From NCBI GenBank assembly GCA_003555415.1, contig PWHX01000012.1:1-64000 (forward strand): 64,000 bases of DNA, read 5' to 3'. The notes under the pieces were generated by a model that was not told the DNA's origin, did not search any database, and saw nothing but the letters and a program-made list of their open reading frames with translations. The position numbers and the translations under genes were made by a program. Shown one piece after another: positions 46,168-54,613 of this stretch. Each line of letters opens with the position of its first letter. The first letter of the stretch is position 1. Origin of the DNA: Syntrophomonadaceae bacterium. GTDB taxonomy: Bacteria; Bacillota; Dethiobacteria; SKNC01.

Positions 46168-48321
46168 ATGGAACAACAACAATTTAAGATGGACTTGGGA
46201 GGTCACCCATTTATTTTCGAAACAGGAAAGCTTGCCAAACAGGCAAGTGGAGCAGTTCTTGTGAAGTTTGGTGACACAACAGTTCTGGTAACCGCTACAG
46301 TTTCTAAAGAACCTAGAGAGGGCATAGATTTTTTCCCTTTAACCGTTGATTATGAGGAGAGATCATATGCTGTTGGTAAGATTCCCGGTGGCTTTATTAA
46401 AAGAGAAGGAAGGCCTACGGAAAAAGCTATTCTTAGTTGCAGGTTAACTGATCGTCCACTCAGACCGTTATTTCCAAAGGGATTTCGTAATGCGGTTCAC
46501 ATAGTTAGTACCGTTCTTTCGGTAGATCAGGATTATCATCCGGAAGTAGCTGCTATTAACGGTGCATCTGCCGCTTTAACCATATCTAAGATTCCCTTTA
46601 TGGGGCCGGTAGCAGCAGTTAATGTTGGTCTAAAGGAAGGGAAACTGGTGTTAAACCCCAATACAGAAGAACTGGAGGAAAGCCCATTAAATTTAGTAGT
46701 TGCCGGAACAAAGAATGCTGTTACCATGGTTGAAGCAGAAGCTAATGAAGTTTCTGAAGATATTATGTTGGAGGCTATTTTATTTGGACATGAAGAGATT
46801 AAGAAAATAGTCCAACTTCAAGAAGAAATGGGGGAAAAGATCGGAGCTCCTAAAATAGAACATGAAGCTTCAGCTAGCGATGAAGAACTGGAAAAAGCCG
46901 TAAGGGAGTTTATGGCCCCTAAAATTCAAAATGTCTTGGGTATCGAAGATAAAAAAGAAAGAGAAGACAAGGTTGATGAAATAAATAAAGAAGCCCTGCT
47001 GCATTTTGAAGAGCTGTTTCCGGAAAAGGAAAAGCAAATCACTACTCAGGCAGAAACGATACTTAAAGAAGAAGTAAGGAAAAAGATTGTAAAGGAAGGA
47101 ATTCGTCCTGATGGAAGGAAGAAGGATGAAATACGTCAGCTGACTAGTGAAGTAGCTTTACTTCCTAGAGCTCATGGCTCAGGGCTTTTTACCAGGGGCC
47201 AGACTCAGGTGTTAACGGTATCTACTTTAGGAGCTTTAGGGGATGTGCAGATGATAGATGGGCTTGGACTGGAAGAATTTAAGAGGTTTATGCACCATTA
47301 CAACTTCCCTCCTTTTAGTGTAGGAGAGAGCGGTTTTATGCGGGGTCCCGGCAGAAGAGAAATTGGACATGGGGCTTTAGCGGAAAGAGCCATTTATCCT
47401 GTACTGCCAGATGATGAAGAATTCCCTTATACTATACGCTTGGTTTCAGAAGTATTGGAATCCAACGGTTCAACTTCTATGGCCAGTGTTTGTGCCAGTT
47501 CCCTGGCTTTAATGGATGCCGGAGTTCCAATTAAGAGTCCTGTTTCAGGTATAGCCATGGGACTGATTAAAGAAGAAGACCAGGTAGCGGTTTTGTCTGA
47601 TATTCAGGGAATGGAAGACTTCTATGGAGATATGGATTTTAAAGTTGCCGGAACTAGAAAAGGAATAACAGCTTTACAAATGGATATTAAAATAAAGGGA
47701 GTATCCCGGGAAATTTTACAGCAGGCTTTAGAATCTGCCAGGGAAGGATATTTGCACATAATGGATAACATGCAGGAAACAATCCCTGAACCAAGGCCTG
47801 ATATGTCCCCACATGCACCCCGAATCTTCACCATGCAAATACATCCGGATAAAATTAGGGATGTAATTGGACCGGGGGGCAAGATGATCAACAAAATTGT
47901 AGCTGAAACAGGCGTGAAAATTGACATAGAACCAGATGGGAAGGTATTTGTTGCCGCTTTAGAAATAGAAAGCGGAAATAAGGCTAAAGAAATGATTGAA
48001 AAGTTAACAGCAGAAGTAGAATCAGGCAGTGTATATCTAGGTAAAGTTACCAGGGTTGAAAAATATGGTGCTTTTGTAGAAGTTCTCCCCGGCAAAGAAG
48101 GCCTTGTTCACATTTCACAGTTGGCTCCCAACCGTGTTGGCAAAACAGAGGATGTAGTAAATATTGGTGATGAGGTCTTTGTAAAAGTATTAGATATTGA
48201 TGATAGAGGTCGTATTAATCTATCCCGGAAGGCAGCCATGAAAGATGTAGATGGGGATGGAGATGAAGATGATACATCCAAAGGACGCTCCAACAGGTCA
48301 AAACAACGACAAAAAAGTTAA
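46168..48321 (+). CDS. pnp: Polyribonucleotide nucleotidyltransferase
   Basis: PNPase is a phosphorolytic 3'-5' exoribonuclease. It has 717 aa from the ATG at 46168, set by AAGGAGG (46151-46157); the open frame upstream is the rpsO-pnp gap. Two RNase PH domains (about 10-145 and 320-460, with FTRGQTQVL and [21 protein letters not shown] in blocks), KH domain about 555-620 ([15 protein letters not shown]) and S1 domain about 625-695 are all present. Confidence 0.98.
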   Translation: MEQQQFKMDLGGHPFIFETGKLAKQASGAVLVKFGDTTVLVTATVSKEPREGIDFFPLTVDYEERSYAVGKIPGGFIKREGRPTEKAILSCRLTDRPLRPLFPKGFRNAVHIVSTVLSVDQDYHPEVAAINGASAALTISKIPFMGPVAAVNVGLKEGKLVLNPNTEELEESPLNLVVAGTKNAVTMVEAEANEVSEDIMLEAILFGHEEIKKIVQLQEEMGEKIGAPKIEHEASASDEELEKAVREFMAPKIQNVLGIEDKKEREDKVDEINKEALLHFEELFPEKEKQITTQAETILKEEVRKKIVKEGIRPDGRKKDEIRQLTSEVALLPRAHGSGLFTRGQTQVLTVSTLGALGDVQMIDGLGLEEFKRFMHHYNFPPFSVGESGFMRGPGRREIGHGALAERAIYPVLPDDEEFPYTIRLVSEVLESNGSTSMASVCASSLALMDAGVPIKSPVSGIAMGLIKEEDQVAVLSDIQGMEDFYGDMDFKVAGTRKGITALQMDIKIKGVSREILQQALESAREGYLHIMDNMQETIPEPRPDMSPHAPRIFTMQIHPDKIRDVIGPGGKMINKIVAETGVKIDIEPDGKVFVAALEIESGNKAKEMIEKLTAEVESGSVYLGKVTRVEKYGAFVEVLPGKEGLVHISQLAPNRVGKTEDVVNIGDEVFVKVLDIDDRGRINLSRKAAMKDVDGDGDEDDTSKGRSNRSKQRQKS

Positions 48322-48330
48322 ACAGGTAAG

Positions 48331-48361
48331 AAACATAAACCATTCAGGTTTATGTTTTTTT
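48331..48361 (+). terminator. Terminator after pnp
   Basis: AAACATAAACC (48331-48341) and GGTTTATGTTT (48347-48357), loop ATTCA, followed by T residues. Confidence 0.85.
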
Positions 48362-48423
48362 ATTTGGTCTAAAATTTTTCTTTTTTAATAAATATTAGTA
48401 ATAATGTTGAAAGGGGGGTAAGG

Positions 48424-49173
48424 ATGTTTTACAATTTTACTCTCAACATAAAGACAATTAAAAAGATTTTAATAGCCATTATTTTAATTGTTATTATAGG
48501 GTTCGTTTTAGGATACCAGATAACCAGTGGGGTATTCTCTCCTTCTAAAGAAAAAGCAATTTATCGGGTTGATTCAGACGAAAAAATTGTTTCCTTAACA
48601 TTTGACGTAGTTTGGAACGATGAACATACGGAGAAACTGTTAGATACACTGGACAGTTATGACCTGAAGGCTACCTTTTTTGTTACAGGTGAATGGATGG
48701 AGAAGTATCCTGATCTTACAGAAGAAATCCTTAAGAGAGATAATGAAATAGGAAATCATACTTATAGCCACAGTAGCTTAAGGGATCTGGATGAAGAAGA
48801 AATAAGAGATGAAATGTTAGAAGTAGATAAAATTTTAAAGGAAGACTTTGATTACCAGCCAAAGTTTTTCCGCCCACCCTTCGGAGAATATGACGAAAGA
48901 GTAATCAAAATTGCTGAAGAACTGGGATACTTTACGGTTCTTTGGAGTATTGAAACGGGGGACTGGCTAAATCCTGGGGTGGATAAAATCGTAGATAGAG
49001 TTGTTAAAAGAACGCACAGGGGAGGCATTATATTAATGCACAACTGCTCACCCCAGGGAGTTAGTGCTTTATCCATGATAATTCATTCCCTTAAATTACG
49101 AGACTATGAAATAGTACCGGTTTCAGAATTACTGGGTTTAATGGAAAGAAACGGTAATAATAATATAGAATAA
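48424..49173 (+). CDS. Polysaccharide deacetylase family protein (PdaB-like)
   Basis: This 249-aa protein has an N-terminal membrane anchor (about 15-38) and an extracytoplasmic NodB/CE4 domain. Motif 1 is LTFDVVWND, with the catalytic-base Asp kept and the usual second Asp changed, as in PdaB/YlxY sporulation proteins. Motif 2, GNHTYSHSS, keeps both metal His. Motif 3 is FRPPFGEYDE and the final block is GGIILMHNC. PdaB-type proteins are needed for spore cortex. It lies just after pnp, where Bacillus has ylxY. The following gene is a more degenerate paralog. Confidence 0.85.
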   Translation: MFYNFTLNIKTIKKILIAIILIVIIGFVLGYQITSGVFSPSKEKAIYRVDSDEKIVSLTFDVVWNDEHTEKLLDTLDSYDLKATFFVTGEWMEKYPDLTEEILKRDNEIGNHTYSHSSLRDLDEEEIRDEMLEVDKILKEDFDYQPKFFRPPFGEYDERVIKIAEELGYFTVLWSIETGDWLNPGVDKIVDRVVKRTHRGGIILMHNCSPQGVSALSMIIHSLKLRDYEIVPVSELLGLMERNGNNNIE

Positions 49174-49217
49174 AAAAACAAAAGGCAAGGATTTCAGAAG
49201 ATTCCTGGAGGTTAATT

Positions 49218-50237
49218 ATGAAAAAGTATGCTATTTTTGGGATTCTGTCAGGGAAAGTGGTTATAGCAGTTATTTTAGGCCTTTTTCTTATTTTACTGCT
49301 TTTAGTTATTAATGATAATGATTTTAAAGAATTAAGTAGCACAAAAGTTAATCCGGATGTTACCTTTATGGGAGAAGACATAGAAAAAATGTCTGAAGAA
49401 GAAGTTACTGAATGTGTAAAGCAAGTGAGCAGAAAAATGTACAGAAATCCTGTAGATGCTTCCATAGATCCTGTTACAGAAGGAGTAATTCCGGAGCTTT
49501 ATGGTTACCAGGTTGATATAGCTGCAACGGTACAAAAAATTTTAAGTGCCTCTCAGGGAGATATTGTTGATCCAGTATTAAATGAAATATTACCTCAGTA
49601 TACCATAGAAGATTTTCCAGAAGCCCCCTTATACCAGGGAAATTCAGCAAAAAAACAGGTATCCTTTCTGGTTAATGTAGCCTGGGGGGAGCAACATATT
49701 CAAGAAATGTTGGGAATAATGGAGGAGCACAACATAAAAAGCACATTTTTTTTAATAGGTAAGTGGGCAGGGAAAAACCCGGACCTGGTAAAAGAAATAG
49801 TATCCCGGGGGCATGAAGCGGCTAACCATGGTTACCGGGACACTGTGTTAATGTCCCGACTTTCAGCGGAGGAGATAAAAGCTGATATTTGTAAAACAAA
49901 TAACTTAATAAAAGAAATAACAGGAGAAGAAGTTAAGTTCTTCAGTTCCCATTGTGGCGAGTTAAACGAAGATATATTAAGGACAACTGCAGAGTTAAAC
50001 ATGCGAACTATTATGTGGAGCCTTGATACAGTGGACTGGAAATTGCCGGGCGCCGAAAAAATGGCAGAAAAAATTCTAAACGGAGCACATAACGGTGCCA
50101 CTGTTCTTATGCATCCCACAGAACAGACACAGGAGGCTCTAATAATTATCATCAAAGGGTTAAAGGAGCAGGGTTATGACATTGTAACCCTTTCAGAATT
50201 AATTAACCCTTGCTATTGGAGATACGAAAACTTATAA
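49218..50237 (+). CDS. Degenerate polysaccharide deacetylase-fold protein (YlxY-like)
   Basis: A 339-aa protein with one N-terminal membrane segment (about 13-33), a ~100-residue extra region and a NodB-like domain from about residue 150. Key residues are lost. TFDD is VNVAW, the second metal His of HxxxH is missing (ANHGYRDTVL), and RPPFG is FSSHCGEL. The overall CE4 pattern (FFLIGKWAGKNPDLVKEI, GATVLMHP) remains. It is probably a non-enzymatic sporulation or wall-binding protein. It follows the PdaB-like gene by 44 bp and precedes a vanW gene by 13 bp. Confidence 0.8.
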   Translation: MKKYAIFGILSGKVVIAVILGLFLILLLLVINDNDFKELSSTKVNPDVTFMGEDIEKMSEEEVTECVKQVSRKMYRNPVDASIDPVTEGVIPELYGYQVDIAATVQKILSASQGDIVDPVLNEILPQYTIEDFPEAPLYQGNSAKKQVSFLVNVAWGEQHIQEMLGIMEEHNIKSTFFLIGKWAGKNPDLVKEIVSRGHEAANHGYRDTVLMSRLSAEEIKADICKTNNLIKEITGEEVKFFSSHCGELNEDILRTTAELNMRTIMWSLDTVDWKLPGAEKMAEKILNGAHNGATVLMHPTEQTQEALIIIIKGLKEQGYDIVTLSELINPCYWRYENL

Positions 50238-50250
50238 AAATGGTGGTTTT

Positions 50251-51111
50251 ATGAAAAAAAAATTTAGCATGTATTTTAAGTTAAGTTCCATATTAGCTGT
50301 AATAAGTATTTTAATTGCCATATATTTAGTTTATGATATAGGAGATAAGGTTGAAAGATATTTATACGGAGTAGAACCCGGGGTTATCTTTGAAGGTCAG
50401 GATTTAACCGGTTATTTACGCTGCGAAGTTGAAGAGCTGGTTCTTCAAAGGGCGGAAGAGGAAAGGATAGAACCTCAAAACGCATATATAGATAGAGATA
50501 GCGGTGAAATAATACTTGAGGTTATAGGAAAGGAAGTTAATGTCTTAAGGACGGTTAATGTTATCATGGAAGCCAATGAGAAATCTAAAGTATCACTGGT
50601 TATTATCCATCTGGACCCGGAGATAACACAGGAACTCCTGAGTTCTATTGATAAGGTTATAGGTAGTTACTTTACCTGGCACGGTTCCGGCTACAGCCGT
50701 GTGACCAATATCAGGATGGGAACCTATTATATTAATAATACTTTACTGCATCCTGGAGAAGTTTTTTCTTTTAATAAGACCGTAGGTCCGGTAACAGCGG
50801 AAAGGGGATTTCAGTATGCACCTGTGATTGTTTCCCGCTCTGTAATATTGGGGCTGGGAGGAGGGTTGTGCCAGGTATCTTCCACTTTGTATAATGCTGT
50901 ACTGGAGGCAGATCTACAAATTGTAGAACGTTACCCCCACAGCAGACCAGTTGGGTATGTGCCGCAGGGGAGGGACGCTACAGTTTCCTACAGTTTAGAC
51001 TTTAAATTTCAAAATAACTCCAATTCTTTTATTTTGATTAAGGGAGGTCTTTGGGGAGGGAGGGTGCAAATAGAGCTTTATAGTAATCAGTCTGACGAAG
51101 AAGATTATTGA
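50251..51111 (+). CDS. VanW family protein
   Basis: This 286-aa protein has an N-terminal membrane anchor (about 12-29), a region of about 100 residues resembling the peptidoglycan-binding part of YoaR/VanW proteins, and a C-terminal VanW domain (about 150-275). The diagnostic stretch is LHPGEVFSFNKTVGP followed by GGGLCQVSSTLYNAVLEADL and ERYPHSRPVGYVP. VanW is named for vancomycin-resistance clusters, but it is widespread in spore formers and its activity is unknown. Nothing here suggests resistance. It is probably co-transcribed with the two deacetylase-fold genes. Confidence 0.88.
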   Translation: MKKKFSMYFKLSSILAVISILIAIYLVYDIGDKVERYLYGVEPGVIFEGQDLTGYLRCEVEELVLQRAEEERIEPQNAYIDRDSGEIILEVIGKEVNVLRTVNVIMEANEKSKVSLVIIHLDPEITQELLSSIDKVIGSYFTWHGSGYSRVTNIRMGTYYINNTLLHPGEVFSFNKTVGPVTAERGFQYAPVIVSRSVILGLGGGLCQVSSTLYNAVLEADLQIVERYPHSRPVGYVPQGRDATVSYSLDFKFQNNSNSFILIKGGLWGGRVQIELYSNQSDEEDY

Positions 51112-51151
51112 TTAACAAACAAAACAACTATCTCTATGGGAGGTGAATTAA

Positions 51152-51202
51152 GTGGTGTGTTTTTTACCAATTAATAGGGATACACGCTGCTTATTAATAT
51201 GA
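51152..51202 (+). CDS. 16-codon leader ORF overlapping the dut start
   Basis: GTG at 51152 has the strong site GGGAGGTG (51138-51145) at a 6-nt spacer. It reads 16 codons (MVCFLPINRDTRCLLI) to a TGA whose first two bases are shared with the dut ATG (ATGA, 51199-51202). The dut start itself has no ribosome site, so translation of dut probably depends on ribosomes finishing this leader. Function beyond coupling is unknown. Confidence 0.5.
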   Translation: MVCFLPINRDTRCLLI

Positions 51203-51651
51203 ACTATATTAAGATTCAGGTTATAAAAATGGAGAAAGCTAAAGATTTACCGGTGCCCCAATATACTAGCCCCGGTTCAGCTGGGATGGATTTGAGAGCA
51301 GCATTAGAAAAGGAAATAGTTCTAAAGCCTGGAGATTTTAAATTAATTCCTACAGGTTTAAAAATTGCCTTCCCCCAGGAATTCGAAGGACAGGTTCGCC
51401 CTAGAAGCGGACTGGCTTTGAATTATGGGATTACTGTGTTAAATGGTCCCGGAACTATTGATTCAGACTATCGTGGTGAAGTTAAAGTTTTATTAATCAA
51501 TCTAGGGAAAGAGCCATATACTGTTAAAAAAGGAGACCGTATTGCCCAGCTTGTGGTGTCTAGGTTGTTTAAAGCAGAGTTAACTCAAGTGGAAGAGCTT
51601 TCAGAAACTATAAGAGGAGAAGGTGGCTTTGGACACAGTGGTATTGAATAA
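51199..51651 (+). CDS. dut: Deoxyuridine 5'-triphosphate nucleotidohydrolase
   Basis: dUTPase hydrolyses dUTP to dUMP, keeping uracil out of DNA. It has 150 aa, a trimeric form. All five motifs are visible: SAGMDLRA (1), PRSGLAL (2), GTIDSDYRGE (3), RIAQLVV (4) and the flexible P-loop-like C-terminus GEGGFGHSG (5). The ATG at 51199 has no Shine-Dalgarno sequence and overlaps the stop of an upstream 16-codon ORF. A terminator follows at 51685. Confidence 0.96.
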   Translation: MNYIKIQVIKMEKAKDLPVPQYTSPGSAGMDLRAALEKEIVLKPGDFKLIPTGLKIAFPQEFEGQVRPRSGLALNYGITVLNGPGTIDSDYRGEVKVLLINLGKEPYTVKKGDRIAQLVVSRLFKAELTQVEELSETIRGEGGFGHSGIE

Positions 51652-51684
51652 TAAACCTTCTATTCCCCTATATTTTATGATTTT

Positions 51685-51713
51685 AAAAATACATCTAAAA
51701 GGTGTATTTTTTT
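51685..51713 (+). terminator. Terminator after dut
   Basis: AAAAATACA (51685-51693) and TGTATTTTT (51703-51711), extended inward by two weak pairs, then T residues. Confidence 0.7.
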
Positions 51714-51761
51714 CATTTTAGAAAGCTTGCAAGCATATTGATTGAGTAAGGAGGGAAAAAA

Positions 51762-52097
51762 ATGATTATTCATTTTATAGTATTATTGATAATATTATAT
51801 TTATCTTTTCGGCAGCGAGTAAGGATAAAAAATAGGTTCCATAAAGATTTGGGCGATCTGCCTACTGATCCTTTACCATCTCCTATATCAACGGCATTGA
51901 CAGAAATGTTGGGAGTTGCAGGTGGAATTTATCTTGCCCTGGTTATGGCTGTTTCTTTTTTACAAATAGATGTTCCTCCCAAAGTAGATATTTATGGCTT
52001 AAATATAGAACCGTTAGCCTTGACTGCAGTTATATTATCTCTAATACAGCCATATTTTGTAGAGATAAAGAGATGCTTAAAACGGGGAGGGAGATAA
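51762..52097 (+). CDS. Small membrane protein, unknown
   Basis: A 111-aa protein with a hydrophobic N-terminal segment (about 2-16), a basic stretch, a second membrane segment (about 49-66, VAGGIYLALVMAVSFL) and a third (about 80-97). It ends in a basic tail (KRCLKRGGR). AAGGAGGG before the ATG. It directly abuts the YlmC/YmxH gene, so it is probably expressed with it and may be sporulation-related. I do not recognise a named family. Confidence 0.65.
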   Translation: MIIHFIVLLIILYLSFRQRVRIKNRFHKDLGDLPTDPLPSPISTALTEMLGVAGGIYLALVMAVSFLQIDVPPKVDIYGLNIEPLALTAVILSLIQPYFVEIKRCLKRGGR

Positions 52098-52349
52098 GTG
52101 TACTTAAGTAAACTTGAAGGAAAAGAAATAATAAATTTATATGATGGTTCAAGGTTAGGCGTTTTAGGTAATGCAGAGCTGATGTTTAACCCAGACACCG
52201 GCTCTATAGAAGCTTTGGTGCTTCCTGGTGCTCACCGATTTTTTAATCTTGGCCAAAGCAAAGAAGAAATTACCATACCCTGGACTTCTATCCATAAGAT
52301 AGGTACTGATATGATGCTGGTAGACTTAAGGCCTGAAAGAAATAAGTAG
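52098..52349 (+). CDS. YlmC/YmxH family PRC-barrel protein
   Basis: This 83-aa single PRC-barrel protein begins YLSKLEGKEIINLYDGSRLGVLGNAEL, with the IPWTSIHKIGTDMMLVD end typical of the YlmC/YmxH group. In Bacillus ymxH lies near the dipicolinate synthase genes, and the same is true here (dpaA is 0.7 kb on). The family is tied to sporulation by distribution and position; the molecular role is unknown. GTG start immediately after the preceding stop codon. Confidence 0.85.
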   Translation: MYLSKLEGKEIINLYDGSRLGVLGNAELMFNPDTGSIEALVLPGAHRFFNLGQSKEEITIPWTSIHKIGTDMMLVDLRPERNK

Positions 52350-52441
52350 CGTAAGAATAAATCCTTACCCTGTTCTACGAATAAGAATTAAAGTAGAGGA
52401 AATAATATTAGTTGTAGATTACCAAAAAAGGAGGTATATAT

Positions 52442-52936
52442 ATGGAAACCACTGTTATAGGTATTATGCAGGGAAACAGTCAAGCGGAAGAAGCAGTAAG
52501 GGATATGCGTGAACAGGGTTTTGAAGAAAATGAGATTTCTATTGTAACCAGAGATGAACGGGAAGAGACTCAGGAAGAGGGCAGTGAAATCTCTTTTGAA
52601 GATCAAAACCTGGGTGATGGTACTGCAACAGGCGGTGCTATTGGCGGTGTAGCAGGGCTGCTAATGGGTGCAGGAGCACTTTTAATTCCTGGTGTTGGCC
52701 CTATTATTGCTGCCGGGCCATTAGCAGGAGCTTTAACCGGTGTAGTAACCGGTGGTATTGCTGGAGGCCTTATTGACTTTGGAATACCAGAAGAACGAGG
52801 AAAAGAATATGAAGAAAGAGTTAAAAAAGGAGATATTCTGGTAGCCGTTAAAACAGATGGGGAAAGAGTAGATTCGGCAGCTTCTATCTTGCGTCGGCAT
52901 GGAGCCGAAGAAGTAGAAAGCCATCCGGTAGAATAA
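52442..52936 (+). CDS. Glycine-zipper stress protein (GSP17M-like)
   Basis: This 164-aa protein has a ferredoxin-like N-terminal domain (about 1-45; TTVIGIMQGNSQAEEAVRDM) like general stress protein 17M. The central Gly/Ala-rich segment (about 58-115) contains repeated small-residue spacing (GGAIGGVAGLLMGAGALLIP), typical of membrane-associated glycine zippers. The acidic C-terminus (about 118-164) has VAVKTDGERVDSAASILRRHGAEEVE. AAGGAGG before the ATG. A strong terminator closes it. Probably a stress-response membrane-associated protein; specific role unknown. Confidence 0.75.
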   Translation: METTVIGIMQGNSQAEEAVRDMREQGFEENEISIVTRDEREETQEEGSEISFEDQNLGDGTATGGAIGGVAGLLMGAGALLIPGVGPIIAAGPLAGALTGVVTGGIAGGLIDFGIPEERGKEYEERVKKGDILVAVKTDGERVDSAASILRRHGAEEVESHPVE

Positions 52937-52958
52937 TTTAAAAATTTAAAAAAAGATA

Positions 52959-52992
52959 AAAAAACGCGTATCTAAAGATACGCGTTTTTTTT
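52959..52992 (+). terminator. Very strong terminator before dpaA
   Basis: Perfect 14-bp arms, 52959-52972 and 52977-52990, around a TAAA loop, followed by further T residues. Confidence 0.92.
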
Positions 52993-53001
52993 ATGCCTGT
53001 C

Positions 53002-53029
53002 ACAAATCCGGAGTGTTTTTCATATTATT
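53002..53029 (+). promoter_or_regulatory. Possible sigma-K type promoter for dpaA
   Basis: An AC (53002-53003), a 17-bp spacer and CATATTATT (53021-53029) approximate the mother-cell sigma-K consensus (AC, 16-17 bp, CATAnnnTA). The last position differs. Dipicolinate synthase genes are sigma-K controlled in Bacillus, which makes the match credible. Confidence 0.45.
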
Positions 53030-53070
53030 ATAGTAACTTATTTCCGTGTCTGTATATAGGAGGAGAAGAT

Positions 53071-53946
53071 ATGAGGGCTAACATATTGATAATAGGGGGC
53101 GATGAAAGAGAATTAGAGGTGGGGAAAGTATTACAGGAGCAGGGATTGCAGGTTAAAGTTGTGGGGTTTGATAATTACCCCCATTCCATACCTTTAGAAA
53201 AGGTTTCGTTATTAGAAGCTGTAGACATTGCCGATGCAATTATCACACCTTTGCCCGGAACAAATGATAAAGGGAGTGTTTATGCATTATACAGCAAAGA
53301 AGAAATTCACTTAACCCGGGAAGTTTTAAAAAATATTAAAACGGGCATCCCCTTGTTTATTGGAAAAGCAAAACCATTTTTTAAAAATAATCTCCAGATC
53401 TTTGGAATCAAAATAATTGAAGTCGCAGAGATGGATGAAGTAGCTATTATAAATTCTATCCCTACTGCAGAGGGAGCAATTCAACTAGCCATGGAAGAAA
53501 CAAAAACCACAATACACAGCAGTCATTCTATGGTGATTGGATTTGGAAGATGTGGCTTCACTCTTGCCAGGATGCTCTATGGATTAGGTGCTAAAGTTAC
53601 AGTAACAGCAAGAGATGATGCTTCTTTGGCCAGAGCTTATGAGATGGGATTTCAGCCGTTACAACTGGAGCAAATAGAAAACCGTATAGAAAATTATGAA
53701 ATAATATTCAATACGGTTCCGGCCATGGTTGTGAAAAAAGAATTAATTGAAAAATTTAACCCTGAAACGCTTATTATTGATATTGCCTCCCGACCGGGGG
53801 GAACAGATTTTCAAGCTGCTAAAAAAAGAGGGATAAAAGCCTTCCTGGCTTTAGGTTTACCGGGGCGGGTTGCTCCTAAAACAGCGGGGCAGCTGCTGGC
53901 CAGAATATATATCCGCTTGTTGCAGCGGTATTATGAAAAATATTAA
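53071..53946 (+). CDS. dpaA: Dipicolinate synthase subunit A
   Basis: DpaA with DpaB makes dipicolinic acid, the calcium chelator of the spore core. It has 291 aa from ATG 53071, set by AGGAGGAGA; the frame extends upstream to 53001 without support. The N-terminal domain starts ILIIGGDERELEVGKVLQEQGL. A Rossmann NADP site lies near 155-165 (MVIGFGRCGFTLARML). The fold resembles D-isomer-specific dehydrogenases. dpaB follows after 15 bp. Confidence 0.95.
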   Translation: MRANILIIGGDERELEVGKVLQEQGLQVKVVGFDNYPHSIPLEKVSLLEAVDIADAIITPLPGTNDKGSVYALYSKEEIHLTREVLKNIKTGIPLFIGKAKPFFKNNLQIFGIKIIEVAEMDEVAIINSIPTAEGAIQLAMEETKTTIHSSHSMVIGFGRCGFTLARMLYGLGAKVTVTARDDASLARAYEMGFQPLQLEQIENRIENYEIIFNTVPAMVVKKELIEKFNPETLIIDIASRPGGTDFQAAKKRGIKAFLALGLPGRVAPKTAGQLLARIYIRLLQRYYEKY

Positions 53947-53961
53947 AAAGGAGGGATTGAA

Positions 53962-54561
53962 ATGTCATTGAAGGGCTTAAGTATTGGTATTGGAATAACC
54001 GGTTCATACTGTACGTTTGATAAAATTACTCCGGAATTAAGGAAAATGGTTAACTCAGGTGCTAGAGTTTACCCCATAATAACTCCTTCTGTCGATAGTA
54101 TTGATACCAGGTTCGGCAAAGCAAATCATTGGAAAGAAGAGATAGCGAGTATAGCTGGTCAACAATTAATTAAAGATATCGTTGGTGCAGAACCGGTAGG
54201 ACCGGAAAGTGTATTGGATGTAATGGTTATTGCACCCTGTACCGGAAACACGTTGGCCAAATTAGCAAATGGGATAACAGACACAGCAGTATTAATGGCT
54301 GCTAAAGCCCAGTTGAGGAATCTTAAAAATGTTGTCTTAGGTATTTCTACTAATGATGGACTGGGGTTAAATGCTAGAAATATAGGCACCCTAATTAATA
54401 CTAAAAATATATTTTTAGTGCCTTTTGGGCAGGATAATCCATTAAAGAAAGCGAATTCTCTAGTAGCCAGGATGGATTTACTAATTCCTACTATAGAAAA
54501 GGCTGTAGAGGGTAAACAAATACAACCTGTTCTTATTGAATACCAGTCGGCCCATTCCTGA
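53962..54561 (+). CDS. dpaB: Dipicolinate synthase subunit B
   Basis: This 199-aa flavoprotein-like subunit resembles the HFCD (PpaD/EpiD/Dfp) fold. Signals: GIGITGSYCTFDKITPELRKMVNSG at the start, VMVIAPCTGNTLAKLANGITDTAVLMAAKAQL in the middle and VPFGQDNPLKKANSLVARM near the end. AAGGAGGG before the ATG. In Bacillus asd, dapG and dapA follow; here dapA follows directly. Confidence 0.95.
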   Translation: MSLKGLSIGIGITGSYCTFDKITPELRKMVNSGARVYPIITPSVDSIDTRFGKANHWKEEIASIAGQQLIKDIVGAEPVGPESVLDVMVIAPCTGNTLAKLANGITDTAVLMAAKAQLRNLKNVVLGISTNDGLGLNARNIGTLINTKNIFLVPFGQDNPLKKANSLVARMDLLIPTIEKAVEGKQIQPVLIEYQSAHS

Positions 54562-54613
54562 TGTTAAAATTTAATAAGTTTAAATTATGAAGATGAAAAG
54601 GAGGTGAAGGTAA

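Noticed and set aside
50251..51111. Vancomycin resistance cluster, because of the VanW domain.
   Set aside because: No vanH, vanA/B, vanX, vanS or vanR is present; VanW proteins are common in spore formers.
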